Shown here: positions 52,378-61,475 of the stretch, piece after piece
How positions within the stretch are numbered: position 1 is the stretch's first letter
Layout: each line of letters begins with the position of its first letter
Origin: Hymenobacter lapidarius
GTDB lineage: Bacteria > Bacteroidota > Bacteroidia > Cytophagales > Hymenobacteraceae
Assembly (NCBI RefSeq): GCF_001816145.1
Contig: NZ_MDZB01000062.1
Coordinates: 1 to 64,000 of the forward strand
Direction: 5' to 3'
DNA: 64,000 bases
Notes under the pieces: generated by a model
What the model was told of the DNA's origin: nothing
Database searches by the model: none
What the model saw: only the letters and a program-made list of their open reading frames with translations
Translations under genes and position numbers: made by a program

Positions 52378-52507
52378 AGTTGAGAGTTAAGAGTGAGCGG
52401 TTATAAGTGAGCAGAAACTAGTTGAACGGCATTGTTCACTGATAACTACTCTCACTGAACCGTTAACTCTTAACTCTTAATTGATAACTCTTAACTGATA
52501 ACTCCCT
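52378..52507. repeat. AT-rich TTAACTCTTAA-type repeat array
   Basis: Units such as GAGTTAAGAGTGAGCGG and its complement forms CCGTTAACTCTTAACTCTTA and TTGATAACTCTTAACTGATA occur in both orientations over 130 bases between ftsX and the DUF3098 gene. It is visibly poorer in GC than its surroundings and has no coding frame. Confidence 0.7.
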
Positions 52508-52508
52508 T

Positions 52509-52823
52509 ATGACTCCTGCACCGCGCTTCGCTTTTGGCCCTCGCAACTACCGCCTGATGTGGATTGGCCTGGCCCTGCTGGCCGCCGGCTTCATCACGAT
52601 GATGTTTGGCGACAAGGAAAACTACGGCGAAGACTTCGTGGGCATCACGCTGGGGCCGCTGCTGCTGGTGGCGGGTTTCTGCGTGGAGTTTGCCGCCATT
52701 ATGGTGCGCGACAAGAGCTTGGTTGTGGCTCCGGCCGCGCCGGTGGCTCCCCTGAGCGCTCCGGTTGCGACCACCGCCCCCGTGGCGGCACCGGTGGCTG
52801 CCCCGGCCTACAAGCGCCTTTAA
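52509..52823 (+). CDS. DUF3098 small membrane protein
   Basis: 104 residues. The DUF3098 pattern is FAFGPRNYRLMWIGLALLAA followed by GFITMMFGDKENYGEDFVGITLGPLLLVAGF, giving two membrane helices. An Ala/Pro/Val tail (APAAPVAPLSAP and similar) ends the protein. Its role is unknown; in Bacteroidota it lies between ftsX and uppP, as here, which suggests an envelope role. The stop is followed by a short repeat-like stretch before uppP (76-base gap). Confidence 0.9.
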   Translation: MTPAPRFAFGPRNYRLMWIGLALLAAGFITMMFGDKENYGEDFVGITLGPLLLVAGFCVEFAAIMVRDKSLVVAPAAPVAPLSAPVATTAPVAAPVAAPAYKRL

Positions 52824-52899
52824 CCAGTGGTTAGCAGTTGGTGATGCGTGGCAAAGCCCCTACCACTAACCGCTAATTACGAACCCCTTACCGTTACGA

Positions 52900-53709
52900 A
52901 TGACTTATTGGGACGCGTTTCTCCTCGCCGTTGTCGAGGGCATTACTGAGTTTTTGCCAGTTTCCAGCACCGGGCACATGATTATTGCCTCGGCGCTGCT
53001 GGGCATTCCGGCCACGCCGTTTACCAAGCTGTATTTGGTGGTTATTCAGCTGGGGGCCATTCTGTCGGTGTTTGCGGTGTACTGGCGCCGCTTTTTTCAA
53101 AGCATCGATTTTTACCTCAAGCTGCTGGTGGCTTTTCTGCCGGTGGTGGTGGTAGGCCTGCTGCTGAAAAAGCACATCGATGCGCTGCTCGAATCGGTAC
53201 CCGTGGTGGCGTTTATGCTGCTATTTGGCGGGGTAGTGCTGGTGTTTATCGACCGGTGGTTTCCGCAGGAAGACCCCAATGAAGGCGGCCGCCCCGTGAC
53301 GAACCCGGGCTGGCGCCAGGCGTTTGTCATTGGCGTGTTTCAGTGCCTGGCCGTGGTGCCGGGCGTGAGCCGCTCGGCCGCCACTATCATCGGCGGCCTC
53401 ACCCAGAAGCTCACGCGCCGCGCTGCGGCCGAGTTTGCCTTTTTCCTGGCCATGCCCACCATGGCCGCCGCCGCCGCCAAGGACTTGTATGATTTCTACA
53501 AGGAAAGCAGCACCGGGCTTTCCGTGGAGGAAGTGAAGCAGCTGCTGTTTGGCAATGCAGTGGCCTTTGTGGTGGCCTTGCTGGCCATTCGGCTGTTCGT
53601 GGGGTTTGTCACAAAATACGGCTTCCGCGCCTTTGGTATCTACCGCGTTGTGGTGGGCGGCTTGTTACTGATTATGTTGGGCTTAGGAATTAATTTGCAG
53701 CTGGTATGA
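52900..53709 (+). CDS. uppP: Undecaprenyl-diphosphate phosphatase
   Basis: 269 residues, normal length. Both active-site motifs are present: [18 protein letters not shown] (about 10-27) and [15 protein letters not shown] (about 152-166). Seven or eight helices fill the rest. It recycles undecaprenyl diphosphate to the monophosphate lipid carrier for peptidoglycan and O-antigen assembly and gives bacitracin resistance. Its last codon region overlaps the start of truB by four bases (ATGA), so the two are translationally coupled. Confidence 0.97.
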   Translation: MTYWDAFLLAVVEGITEFLPVSSTGHMIIASALLGIPATPFTKLYLVVIQLGAILSVFAVYWRRFFQSIDFYLKLLVAFLPVVVVGLLLKKHIDALLESVPVVAFMLLFGGVVLVFIDRWFPQEDPNEGGRPVTNPGWRQAFVIGVFQCLAVVPGVSRSAATIIGGLTQKLTRRAAAEFAFFLAMPTMAAAAAKDLYDFYKESSTGLSVEEVKQLLFGNAVAFVVALLAIRLFVGFVTKYGFRAFGIYRVVVGGLLLIMLGLGINLQLV

Positions 53710-54557
53710 GCGAGAAAACCTTAGCCGATTACGACTTTGAAGCCGGCGAAGTCCTGTTGCTGGACAAGCCCCTGACCTGGACGTCGTTCGACGTGGTGCG
53801 CAAGGTGAAAAATGCATTGCGCATCAAGAAAATCGGCCACGCCGGCACCCTCGACCCACTGGCTACCGGCCTGCTTATTCTGTGCACCGGCAAGAAAACC
53901 AAGGAAATCGACCTGATTCAGGCCCAAGAAAAAGAATACACCGGCACCTTCCGCCTGGGCGAAACCACGCCCAGCTTCGACCTGGAAACCGCCGTGGACA
54001 TGGCCCGCCCCTACGCCCACCTCACCGACGACGAAATTGCGGCGGCCACGCTGCCCTTCGTGGGCACCATTCAGCAAACGCCGCCATTGTTTTCGGCAGT
54101 GAAAATAGACGGCAAGCGCGCCTACGAGCTGGCCCGCAACGGTCAGGAAGCCGAAATCAAGGCCAAGACCGTGGAGATAAAAACGTTTGAGCTGACCCGC
54201 ATCGCGCTGCCCGAAATCGACTTCCGGGTGGTGTGCTCCAAGGGCACGTACATCCGCAGCCTGGCGCGCGACCTGGGCCTGGCCCTGAGCTGCGGCGCCC
54301 ACCTCACGCGCCTGGTGCGCAGCCGCATCGGCGAGTACCGGGTAGCGGACGCGTTTTCGCTGGAAGCCATTGAGGCCCTGCGCCCGCCGCGGCCCGAAGG
54401 CGAAGCCCGCCCCCGCACCCAGCGGCCCCGCACGGCCCCCAACCGGACCGGCCTGCAGTACTACGCGGCCCTGCAAGCCGACGCCCTGGCTGCCCAGCAC
54501 AACCAGGAAACCAAATCAGGAGAGGCCACTACCCCGCCCGCGGCCTCCCCCGACTAG
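53706..54557 (+). CDS. truB: tRNA pseudouridine(55) synthase TruB
   Basis: 283 residues. The opening [18 protein letters not shown] and the catalytic Asp in [18 protein letters not shown] (about 45-60) identify TruB, with [26 protein letters not shown] and [15 protein letters not shown] further on. The C-terminal 40 residues are an Arg/Pro-rich extension ([20 protein letters not shown]), longer than in E. coli. It converts U55 of the T loop to pseudouridine and helps tRNA folding. It overlaps uppP by four bases and is followed 81 bases later by ribF, the usual neighbour. Confidence 0.96.
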   Translation: MSEKTLADYDFEAGEVLLLDKPLTWTSFDVVRKVKNALRIKKIGHAGTLDPLATGLLILCTGKKTKEIDLIQAQEKEYTGTFRLGETTPSFDLETAVDMARPYAHLTDDEIAAATLPFVGTIQQTPPLFSAVKIDGKRAYELARNGQEAEIKAKTVEIKTFELTRIALPEIDFRVVCSKGTYIRSLARDLGLALSCGAHLTRLVRSRIGEYRVADAFSLEAIEALRPPRPEGEARPRTQRPRTAPNRTGLQYYAALQADALAAQHNQETKSGEATTPPAASPD

Positions 54558-54637
54558 CGCGGCCGCCACCCCGCCGCGCCGTTCACTGCTACCTTCGCGG
54601 CGTTTCCACTTACCTCATCCGCAATTCCCGGCGCCCC

Positions 54638-55585
54638 ATGCACGTCATCCGCGACCCGGCCCAGTTCCCGTTTCTTGGCAACGCCGTGGTCACCAGCGGC
54701 ACGTTTGATGGCGTGCACGTGGGGCACCAGCGCATTTTGGGCCGACTACGCGAGGTGGCCCAGGCCAGCGGCGGGCCGTCGGTGGTCATCACCTACTGGC
54801 CGCACCCGCGGCTGGTGCTGGGGCCGCCCCCCTCGCACCCGGAGCTGCTGGAGCTGCAGCTGCTCAACACCCTGGACGAACGGATTGAGAAGCTCGCCGG
54901 CTTCGGGGTCGATTATCTGCTGATAGTGCCCTTCACCCGGGAATTTGCGCAGTGGACCTCGGAGGAATACATCCAGAACCTGCTGCTGAAAACCGTGGGC
55001 GCCAAGCAATTGGTTATCGGCTACGACCACCGCTTTGGCAAAAACCGCGAGGGCGGCTTCGACTACCTCAGCCAACACGCCGCGCGCTACGGCCTGCGCG
55101 TGGAAGAAATCAAGCGCGAAGACGTGGACGCCGTGGGCGTGAGCAGCACCCGCATCCGGCAGGCGCTGCGCCAGGGCGACATTGCCACCGCCAACCGCTA
55201 CCTCGGCTACCACTACCCGCTCACGGGCCTGGTGGTGCACGGCCAGAAGCTGGGGCGCACCATCGGCTACCCCACCGCCAACCTGGCCACCACCGAGCCC
55301 CTGAAGCTGGTGCCGGCCCAGGGCATTTACGCAGTGTGGGCCACTACGGCGGCGGGCACCCGGCACCGGGGCATGCTGAGCATCGGCGTGCGGCCCACCA
55401 TTGGCCACGACCTGGCCCAGACCGTTGAGGTGAATCTGCTGGACTTCAGCGGGGATTTGTACGACCAGCTGCTCACGCTCGAATTTGTGGCGTGGCTGCG
55501 GGGCGAAGAAAAATACGACGGCCTGGGCGCGCTAACGGCACAATTATCGTTAGATGCACAGGCTACGCGGCAGGCATTGGCTTAG
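54638..55585 (+). CDS. ribF: Bifunctional riboflavin kinase / FAD synthetase
   Basis: 315 residues. The N-terminal FAD synthetase opens with VVTSGTFDGVHVGHQRILGR (nucleotidyltransferase motif), has LIVPFTREFAQWTSEEYIQN and VIGYDHRFGKNREG, and GVSSTRIRQALRQGDIATAN. The C-terminal kinase (about 185-310) has GRTIGYPTANLA and VWATTAAGTRHRGMLSIGVRPT, with EVNLLDFSGDLYDQLL. It makes FMN then FAD from riboflavin, needed by all flavoenzymes including those in this window. It ends the ftsX-uppP-truB-ribF group; a new gene follows 33 bases later. Confidence 0.97.
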   Translation: MHVIRDPAQFPFLGNAVVTSGTFDGVHVGHQRILGRLREVAQASGGPSVVITYWPHPRLVLGPPPSHPELLELQLLNTLDERIEKLAGFGVDYLLIVPFTREFAQWTSEEYIQNLLLKTVGAKQLVIGYDHRFGKNREGGFDYLSQHAARYGLRVEEIKREDVDAVGVSSTRIRQALRQGDIATANRYLGYHYPLTGLVVHGQKLGRTIGYPTANLATTEPLKLVPAQGIYAVWATTAAGTRHRGMLSIGVRPTIGHDLAQTVEVNLLDFSGDLYDQLLTLEFVAWLRGEEKYDGLGALTAQLSLDAQATRQALA

Positions 55586-55618
55586 CCGCGTGCCTTGTTT
55601 TTCACTATTTAGTTTGAT

Positions 55619-56865
55619 ATGAAATACTTACGCTTATTGCTGGTAGGCTGCGGCTGGATGCTGACCATGGGTGCCGCGCAGGCGCAGGGCAAGCTCAGCG
55701 GCGTGGTGCAGGATTCGGCCACGCACGAGCCGCTGGCTTTTGCCAGCGTTTTCCTGGCCAACACCACCCTGGGCGTGACCACCACTGAGCAGGGCACCTT
55801 TGTGTTTCCCAAGGTGCGGCCGGCACCTACGACGTGGTGGGCTCCTACGTGGGCTACCGCCTGGCCAAGAAGTCCGTGACCGTGACTGCTGCGCCCCAGC
55901 AGGTGACGCTGGAGCTGGCCTCGACGGGCAACCAACTGGGCGAGGTGGTGGTGAAACCCGAGCCCAACAAGCCGGACGAGTTGCGGCAGTTCACCAACCT
56001 ATTTTTGGGTGGCACCAGCTTTTCGGAGCAATGCTACATCAGCAACCCCGACCAGGTGCGTATTTTCCTCGACGAGGACACCGGGGAATTGACGGCGCGC
56101 GCCAAGGAGTTTCTACAAATTGACAACGAGGCCCTGGGCTACCGCCTGAAGTACTACGGCCTGGAGTTCGGCTACGACAAAGCGGACGGCACGATGTCGT
56201 ACTACGGCGAGCCGGTGTTTGAGGAAATGACCCCGCGCGACGAGCGCCAGCAGCAGCAGTGGGCCGCCAACCGCGCCACGGCCTACCGGGGCTCCTTTAT
56301 GCACTTCCTGCGCAGCTTGTACAACGACCGCCTGGAGGCCGACGGCTTCCTGGCCCAGCAGATTCGCATGGCGCCCAACCCCCACTTCCGGCGCGTGGAA
56401 AACAAGCGCCGCGCCCTGCAGCAGCGCCGCCCCAACGGCAACTTTACCCGCGCCGAAAAAGATTCTCTGGCCCGGTGGCAGAGCGTGACGCCGACGCTGG
56501 CCACGCTCTACCCCGCGCCCCGGCCCATTGACAGCCTGCGACGGGTGTCCCTCAACGGGGAGCGCACCTTTCTGCGCTTCACCGGCGAGCTGCAGGTGGC
56601 CTATTTTGGCGAGGCGCCCGATGCGCGCTACCCCCGCCGCATGCTCCCGCTGGGCGCCACCCGCAAGCCCTACCCCGCCAAGCGGCAAGTGTCGCGCCTG
56701 CGCCTGGAAGACGGCGAAGCCGAGATTCAAGCCAACGGCTCGCTCATGAACCCCTTGGAAGTGGTCAATGGCGAGTACTGGGGTTTTGAAAGAATTGGCG
56801 AGTTTTTGCCGGTAGATTACACCCCGCCGGCTGCTTCTGCCCCGGCGGTTCCTGCTAAACCCTAA
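55619..56865 (+). pseudogene. Secreted carboxypeptidase-regulatory-like protein, interrupted by one frameshift
   Basis: The first frame starts at an ATG at 55619 with a signal peptide (MKYLRLLLVGCGWMLTMGAA) and a CarboxypepD_reg-like domain (GKLSGVVQDSATHEPLAFAS, VFLANTTLGVTTTEQGTFVF) and runs to a stop at 55877. The domain continues in another frame (AGTYDVVGSYVGYRLAKKS) and then a second, unnamed region (LRQFTNLFLGGTSFSEQCYI) to 56865. A single missing base at 55816-55818 (GTG|CCG-GCC) accounts for the switch. The repaired protein is about 415 residues. The beta-sandwich head is typical of SusC/TonB-linked or other envelope proteins. I do not recognise the C-terminal part. Function unknown; a sequence error is likelier than decay. 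Confidence 0.8.
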
Positions 56866-56887
56866 GATTTCCAGCACCCAGGGGTCA

Positions 56888-56939
56888 GCCAACGGGGCTC
56901 GCGCACAGGTTTTACGGCCTGCGTGCGAGCCCCGTTGGC
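56888..56939 (+). terminator. Hairpin after the 55.6-kb gene
   Basis: GCCAACGGGGCTCGCGCACA and TGCGTGCGAGCCCCGTTGGC pair with two mismatches around AGGTTTTACGGCC; there is no strong T run, so termination would be weak or the stem has another role. Confidence 0.55.
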
Positions 56940-57012
56940 CGACTACTGGGTGGCTTGGATGCCTCTTAATCGCCAGCCAACAGGTTCATTTGCGGGCTAT
57001 CTTCCGAACCAC

Positions 57013-57103
57013 CTACCGCAGGTTCGAAAAAATGGGTGAATTTTTACCCGTGAATTACCTGCCGCCGCCTCCGGTGCCCGGCCCCACCCCATCCCACCCA
57101 TGA
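57013..57103 (+). pseudogene. Orphan C-terminal fragment related to the gene at 55619-56865
   Basis: The frame that ends in TGA at 57101-57103 reads [20 protein letters not shown] near its end. The preceding gene ends FERIGEFLPVDYTPPA and on. The match covers the last 12 or so residues plus a proline tail. There is no gene body above it: the frame upstream has no start and no further similarity. It looks like the tail of a lost tandem copy, now overlapping the scoA start by four bases (ATGA). Confidence 0.6.
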
Positions 57104-57798
57104 TAAACAAAACCGTACCCAATGTTCAGGAAGCCCTTCAGGGCATGGCCGATGGCATGACTCTGATGCTCGGCGGCTTCGGCCTGTGCGGCATTCCCGA
57201 AAACTCCATTCAGGAGTTACTCCGCTTGGGCATCAAGGACCTTACCTGCATTTCGAACAACGCCGGCGTCGATGATTTTGGCATTGGCCTGCTGCTCCAA
57301 ACCAAGCAGGTGAAGAAGATGATTTCGAGCTACGTGGGCGAAAACGCTGAGTTTGAGCGTCAGCTGCTCAGCGGCGAGCTCGAAGTAGAACTGATTCCGC
57401 AGGGCACGCTGGCCGAGCGCTGCCGGGCGGGTGGCGCAGGCATTCCGGCCTTCTTCACCCCCGCCGGCTACGGCACCGAAGTGGGCGAAGGCAAGGAAAG
57501 CCGCGAGTTCAACGGCAAAATGTACCTGCTGGAAACCGGCCTCGTGGCCGATTTCGCCTTCGTGAAAGCCTGGAAAGGCGACACCGCCGGCAATCTGATT
57601 TACAAAGGCACCGCCCGCAACTTCAATCCCATGATGGCCACGGCTGGCAAAATCACGGTGGCCGAAGTGGAAGAGCTCGTGCCCGCCGGCGAGCTCGACC
57701 CCAATCAGATTCACACGCCGGGCATCTTCGTGCAGCGCATCTACCAGGGCCAGCACTACGAGAAGCGCATTGAGCAGCGCACCGTGTCACGGATGTAG
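57100..57798 (+). CDS. scoA: 3-oxoacid CoA-transferase subunit A
   Basis: 232 residues, normal length. The family opening [20 protein letters not shown] is followed by [37 protein letters not shown], and [20 protein letters not shown]. It pairs with subunit B to move CoA from succinyl-CoA to acetoacetate or related acids, the entry point for ketone-body or short-chain acid use. The B subunit gene lies at 59385, unusually separated by a serine hydrolase gene; in most genomes A and B abut. The start overlaps the ghost fragment by four bases. Confidence 0.95.
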   Translation: MINKTVPNVQEALQGMADGMTLMLGGFGLCGIPENSIQELLRLGIKDLTCISNNAGVDDFGIGLLLQTKQVKKMISSYVGENAEFERQLLSGELEVELIPQGTLAERCRAGGAGIPAFFTPAGYGTEVGEGKESREFNGKMYLLETGLVADFAFVKAWKGDTAGNLIYKGTARNFNPMMATAGKITVAEVEELVPAGELDPNQIHTPGIFVQRIYQGQHYEKRIEQRTVSRM

Positions 57799-57855
57799 TC
57801 GGATTTTTTGAATTTCACGGATTAGTTGTTTCGCGGGTTTTTGGTTGAGACTGAT

Positions 57856-59229
57856 ATGAAAAAGAATGCTGTTGCTTTTCTGCTGCTGCTGAGTGGCCAT
57901 AGTTCTTTCGCCCAGGTAGCCGCGCCTGCCGCCAAGACCAGACGGCCGAATACCGAATCAGTGGCGGCAACGCCGTTTGATACCCGGCGCATCGACCAGT
58001 TGCTCCAGGAATACACGGCCGACCAGCCCGGCACCGGCCCCATGGCCAAGGTGCTCAATGACGGCAGCGGCAAGGTGATTTACCGCCGCGACAAGCGGGT
58101 GCCCGGCGCCATTGCATTGGTGATGCGCGACGGCAAAGTGGTATATCGCAAAGCCGTGGGCTACGACGACTTCATCCAGCAAACGCCCTTGCGCACCGAC
58201 GCCATCGTGCGCATTGCCTCCCAAACCAAGGCCATTACCAGCATCGGGCTGATGCTTATATACGATGAAGGGAAATTCCAGCTCGATGACCCCATTTCGA
58301 AGTACCTGCCGGCCTTCCGCAACCCCAGGGTGCTGGCTACTTTCAACGCAAAAGATTCGACCTACACCACGGTGCCGGCCAAAGGGGAAGTCACCATCCG
58401 GCAGCTGTTCACGCACACGTCGGGCATCAGCTACCCGGTAATTGGCAGCAAAGAGGCGCGGGCCATTTACGCCAAAACGGGCATTCCAAGCGGTATTGGC
58501 ACGCCCACGGGCTCGCTGGCGAAGTCGATGGACGCGCTGGGGGCGCTGCCGCTGATGCACCAGCCGGGCGAGCGGTTCAGCTACGGGCTGAGCGTGGACG
58601 TGCTGGGCCGGCTGATTGAGGTGCTCTCGGGCCAGCCGCTGGACCAGTACCTGCGCACCCGGCTGTTTGAGCCGCTGGGCATGAAGGACACCTGGTTTTA
58701 CCTGCCCGCCGACAAGCAAAGCCGCCTGGCGCAGCTTTACACCGAGGACGACGCCAAAAAAACCGTACCCATGATGCCCCAGGGCAGCATGTTTCCGAAC
58801 TACCCGAAGGCGTCGGGCGGCACGTACTTTTCGGGTGGCGCGGGCCTGTCTTCCACCATCGACGATTATGCCCACTTCCTGCAGATGCTACTCGATAATG
58901 GCCGCTACAACGGCCGCCAACTGCTAAAACCCGCCACCGTGGCCCTGGTAACCCAGAACCAAATTGGCGAGGTGATGCAAGGCGACCACAAATTTGGCCT
59001 GGGCTTCAGCCTCACCACGGCCGAGAATGCGGCCAGGCAGCCAAATGGCCCCTCCGAAGGCTCCTATGAATGGGGTGGTATTTTCGGCACCACGTACTGG
59101 GTCGACCCCAGACAGAAAATTGTGGCGTTGATTTACACCCAGAAATACCCCAACAGCACGGGCGGCGACCTGGCCGGCAAATTCAAAACGGCCGTTTATC
59201 AGACTCTTGTATCAGAACAGAACAAATAG
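57856..59229 (+). CDS. Exported beta-lactamase-family serine hydrolase
   Basis: 457 residues from the ATG at 57856, which begins a signal peptide (MKKNAVAFLLLLSGHSSFAQ). The class C-like/EstB fold shows the SxxK motif at Ser122-Lys125 (ASQTKAITS), LFTHTSGISYP, the second motif Tyr in RFSYGLSVDVLG, and GGAGLSSTIDDYAHFLQMLL. The third motif region is WGGIFGTTYWVDP, as in the esterase-type (class VIII) members. It may be an esterase, D-aminopeptidase or peptidase rather than a drug-hydrolysing enzyme. It sits between the two CoA-transferase subunit genes, 57 bases after scoA. A family B inverted repeat (59242-59352) separates it from scoB. Confidence 0.9.
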   Translation: MKKNAVAFLLLLSGHSSFAQVAAPAAKTRRPNTESVAATPFDTRRIDQLLQEYTADQPGTGPMAKVLNDGSGKVIYRRDKRVPGAIALVMRDGKVVYRKAVGYDDFIQQTPLRTDAIVRIASQTKAITSIGLMLIYDEGKFQLDDPISKYLPAFRNPRVLATFNAKDSTYTTVPAKGEVTIRQLFTHTSGISYPVIGSKEARAIYAKTGIPSGIGTPTGSLAKSMDALGALPLMHQPGERFSYGLSVDVLGRLIEVLSGQPLDQYLRTRLFEPLGMKDTWFYLPADKQSRLAQLYTEDDAKKTVPMMPQGSMFPNYPKASGGTYFSGGAGLSSTIDDYAHFLQMLLDNGRYNGRQLLKPATVALVTQNQIGEVMQGDHKFGLGFSLTTAENAARQPNGPSEGSYEWGGIFGTTYWVDPRQKIVALIYTQKYPNSTGGDLAGKFKTAVYQTLVSEQNK

Positions 59230-59241
59230 CCCCCCTTCTAC

Positions 59242-59352
59242 AGGCCGTCATGCTGAGCGGAGCCGAAGCATCTCGCGTGCTATCACTAATCTTTAACGAT
59301 TGAGTTGGCCGTGGCACGCGGGATGCTTCGGCTCCGCTCAGCATGACGGCCT
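59242..59352. repeat. Inverted repeat, family B, copy 2
   Basis: AGGCCGTCATGCTGAGCGGA and its complement at the far end pair over about 38 bases with one mismatch, enclosing GCATCTCGCGTGC. It shares the core GTCATGC(T/C)GAGCG and GCATCTCGCG with the 50-base arms at 8310-8423. It lies between the serine hydrolase gene and scoB. Confidence 0.85.
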
Positions 59353-59384
59353 TTTACTCTTTACATTAACCGAAGATTCAAATC

Positions 59385-60044
59385 ATGCTCGACAAACACG
59401 GCATCGCCAAACGCATAGCCCAGGAAGTAAAAGACGGCTCCTACGTCAATCTCGGCATTGGTATTCCCACGCTGGTGGCCAACTACATCCCGGCCGGCAT
59501 CAACGTGGAGCTGCAGTCCGAAAACGGCCTGCTCGGCATGGGCCCCTTCCCCACCGAAGACCGGGTAGACCCCGACCTCATCAACGCCGGCAAGCAGACC
59601 GTGACCACGCTGCCCGGCTCCAGCCTCTTCAGCTCCGCCGATTCGTTTGGCATGATACGCGGCGAGCACGTGGACCTGACCATCCTCGGGGCCATGGAAG
59701 TGTCGGAGCGCGGCGACATTGCCAACTGGAAAATCCCCGGCAAAATGGTGAAGGGCATGGGCGGCGCCATGGACCTGGTGGCCTCCGCCAAGAACATCAT
59801 CGTGGCCATGCAGCACGTGGCCAAAGACGGCAGCAGCAAGCTCCTCTCTCACTGCACGCTGCCCATCACGGGCCTGCGCTGCGTAAAAAAAATAGTGACT
59901 GAGCTGGCCGTGCTCGACGTGACGCCCGACGGCTTTGTGCTGCTGGAGCGGGCGCCCGGCGTGAGCGTGGAGCAGATTGTGGCGGCCACGGCCGGCAAAC
60001 TCGTGGTGCCCGAAGGCGAGGTACCAGAGATGCAGGGCGTGTAG
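59385..60044 (+). CDS. scoB: 3-oxoacid CoA-transferase subunit B
   Basis: 219 residues, normal length. It carries the catalytic Glu46 in [12 protein letters not shown] and the family stretches [40 protein letters not shown] and [18 protein letters not shown]. The active-site Glu forms the glutamyl-CoA intermediate. It needs subunit A (57100-57798). The B gene has no promoter box of its own and stands 155 bases past the serine hydrolase stop, beyond an inverted repeat, so it relies on read-through or an unseen start. Confidence 0.95.
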   Translation: MLDKHGIAKRIAQEVKDGSYVNLGIGIPTLVANYIPAGINVELQSENGLLGMGPFPTEDRVDPDLINAGKQTVTTLPGSSLFSSADSFGMIRGEHVDLTILGAMEVSERGDIANWKIPGKMVKGMGGAMDLVASAKNIIVAMQHVAKDGSSKLLSHCTLPITGLRCVKKIVTELAVLDVTPDGFVLLERAPGVSVEQIVAATAGKLVVPEGEVPEMQGV

Positions 60045-60113
60045 CCGCAGCCGCATGCAATAGCTGAGGCCCGGCGTTTTCTTTCTTCCCCCTTTTTTTA
60101 TCCTTTCAGTATT

Positions 60114-61232
60114 ATGCTACGCCACCCGCTACCGCTGCTGTGCTTGCTTTCCCTGTTTGGCACTGCCCAGGCCCAGACGGCGCCGGTCATCACGGCCGCC
60201 GATATGCCGGTGCCCGGCGACACGCTGCGGCTGAGCCTGGCCAGCCCGGTGCTACCCGCCACCGCGCCGCCCCTCAGCCGCAACGGCACCAACCAGACCT
60301 GGAACTACGCGGCCCTGCAGCCCCTGACGCAGCGCGTGGAAGCCTACAAGTCAGTGGCGGCCTCCGCTTCGGGCTTGCAGCTGGTGGCGTTCGGTCCGTT
60401 TGGCGGGGCCAACCGGGCCACGGTGGCTACGCCGCGCACTTTTGATTTCAACGGGGCCACGCTGCCCGTTTCCGACGTCAAGGAGTTTTTCAACCTCTCG
60501 GCAAACGACCTGCGGTCGGTGGGCTTCGGCGTCACGTTCAACGGCGTGGCCCTGCCAGTGCTCTACACTGCCGGCCCGGATGTGATATACAGCCTGCCCC
60601 TGGCCTTTGGTGCCAGCCACACCAGCAACTCCGTCCTGGTGGCGTCGGTACCGGGCGCCGGCTACCTAAGCCAGAAGCGCCAGCGCCGCAACGCGAACGA
60701 TGCCTGGGGCACGCTTACCACTCCTTTTGGCACGTTTCAAACGCTGCGGGTGGTCACCACCATCATCGACCACGACAGCGTGGCTGTGGGCACCGGCCCC
60801 GGGCAGGGCGCTACCCTGCCCACCCGGCGCGAGTACAAGTGGCTGGCCAATGGCATCCACGTGCCAGTGCTCACCATCACCACCATTGAAGTAAACGGCG
60901 CCCAGCAAGTCAGCGCTGTGGAATACCGCGACGTGTACCGCCGCCCCACGGCCCTGGCCACGCGCAACCGGGCGCTGGACGCGGGGCTGCGCGTGTATCC
61001 CAATCCTTCGGGCGTGGGCACGGCCCTGCAGCTGGCCGTGCCCGCCGGCAGCGGCCCGTTCACGGTAGTAGCCACCGATGTGGTGGGGCGGCAACTATTC
61101 CAGCGCCGCTTTCTGGGCAACGAGGGCGTGATGAGCATCAGCGCCGGCGCTTTCGGGGAGTTCCGCGGGGTACTGCTGCTGACGGTGACCACTGCTCAAG
61201 GCACCGTCACGCGCCGGGTGGTGCGGGAGTAG
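60114..61232 (+). CDS. T9SS type A sorting-domain protein, unknown
   Basis: 372 residues with a signal peptide (LPLLCLLSLFGTAQAQ). The middle is beta-rich with no family I recognise (e.g. GDTLRLSLASPVLPATAPPL, and FFNLSANDLRSVGFGVTF). The end is a Por-secretion CTD: LRVYPNPSGVGTALQL with the YPNP start motif, FTVVATDVVGRQLFQRRF, and the closing VTTAQGTVTRRVVRE with a Lys/Arg-rich end. This sorts cargo through the type IX system to the cell surface. No T9SS component gene is in the window. The gene stands alone. The next gene on the right is convergent. Confidence 0.9.
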   Translation: MLRHPLPLLCLLSLFGTAQAQTAPVITAADMPVPGDTLRLSLASPVLPATAPPLSRNGTNQTWNYAALQPLTQRVEAYKSVAASASGLQLVAFGPFGGANRATVATPRTFDFNGATLPVSDVKEFFNLSANDLRSVGFGVTFNGVALPVLYTAGPDVIYSLPLAFGASHTSNSVLVASVPGAGYLSQKRQRRNANDAWGTLTTPFGTFQTLRVVTTIIDHDSVAVGTGPGQGATLPTRREYKWLANGIHVPVLTITTIEVNGAQQVSAVEYRDVYRRPTALATRNRALDAGLRVYPNPSGVGTALQLAVPAGSGPFTVVATDVVGRQLFQRRFLGNEGVMSISAGAFGEFRGVLLLTVTTAQGTVTRRVVRE

Positions 61233-61475
61233 TTCGGGTACCGGAATAGGAATTATATAGCGCTTGGGTCCCGGTGTGTAATTGGCTCTTTGGCGGCATC
61301 AGGCAAGTAGCTGCAGCGCCTGCAGCTTGCCGTTGGCGTTCATTGAGCGCGTTGAGGACGGCTGTTACTACAACGAAACCCGGCGGCTGGTGACGCACAA
61401 AACGTTTGGCAGCACCCTGGCGCTTATCTCTATCTTTCCCTCAAACCCAAGCCGTAAATGAGCCTCCTTAGCGGC

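Noticed and set aside
52378-52507. Phase-variation tandem repeat
   Set aside because: The TTAACTCTTAA-type units are in mixed orientation and imperfect; it is a dispersed palindromic repeat rather than a slippage tract, and it lies outside coding sequence.
57856-59229. Acquired beta-lactam resistance gene
   Set aside because: The motif layout is that of esterase/peptidase-type members, it has ordinary codon use for this window, and no resistance context is present.
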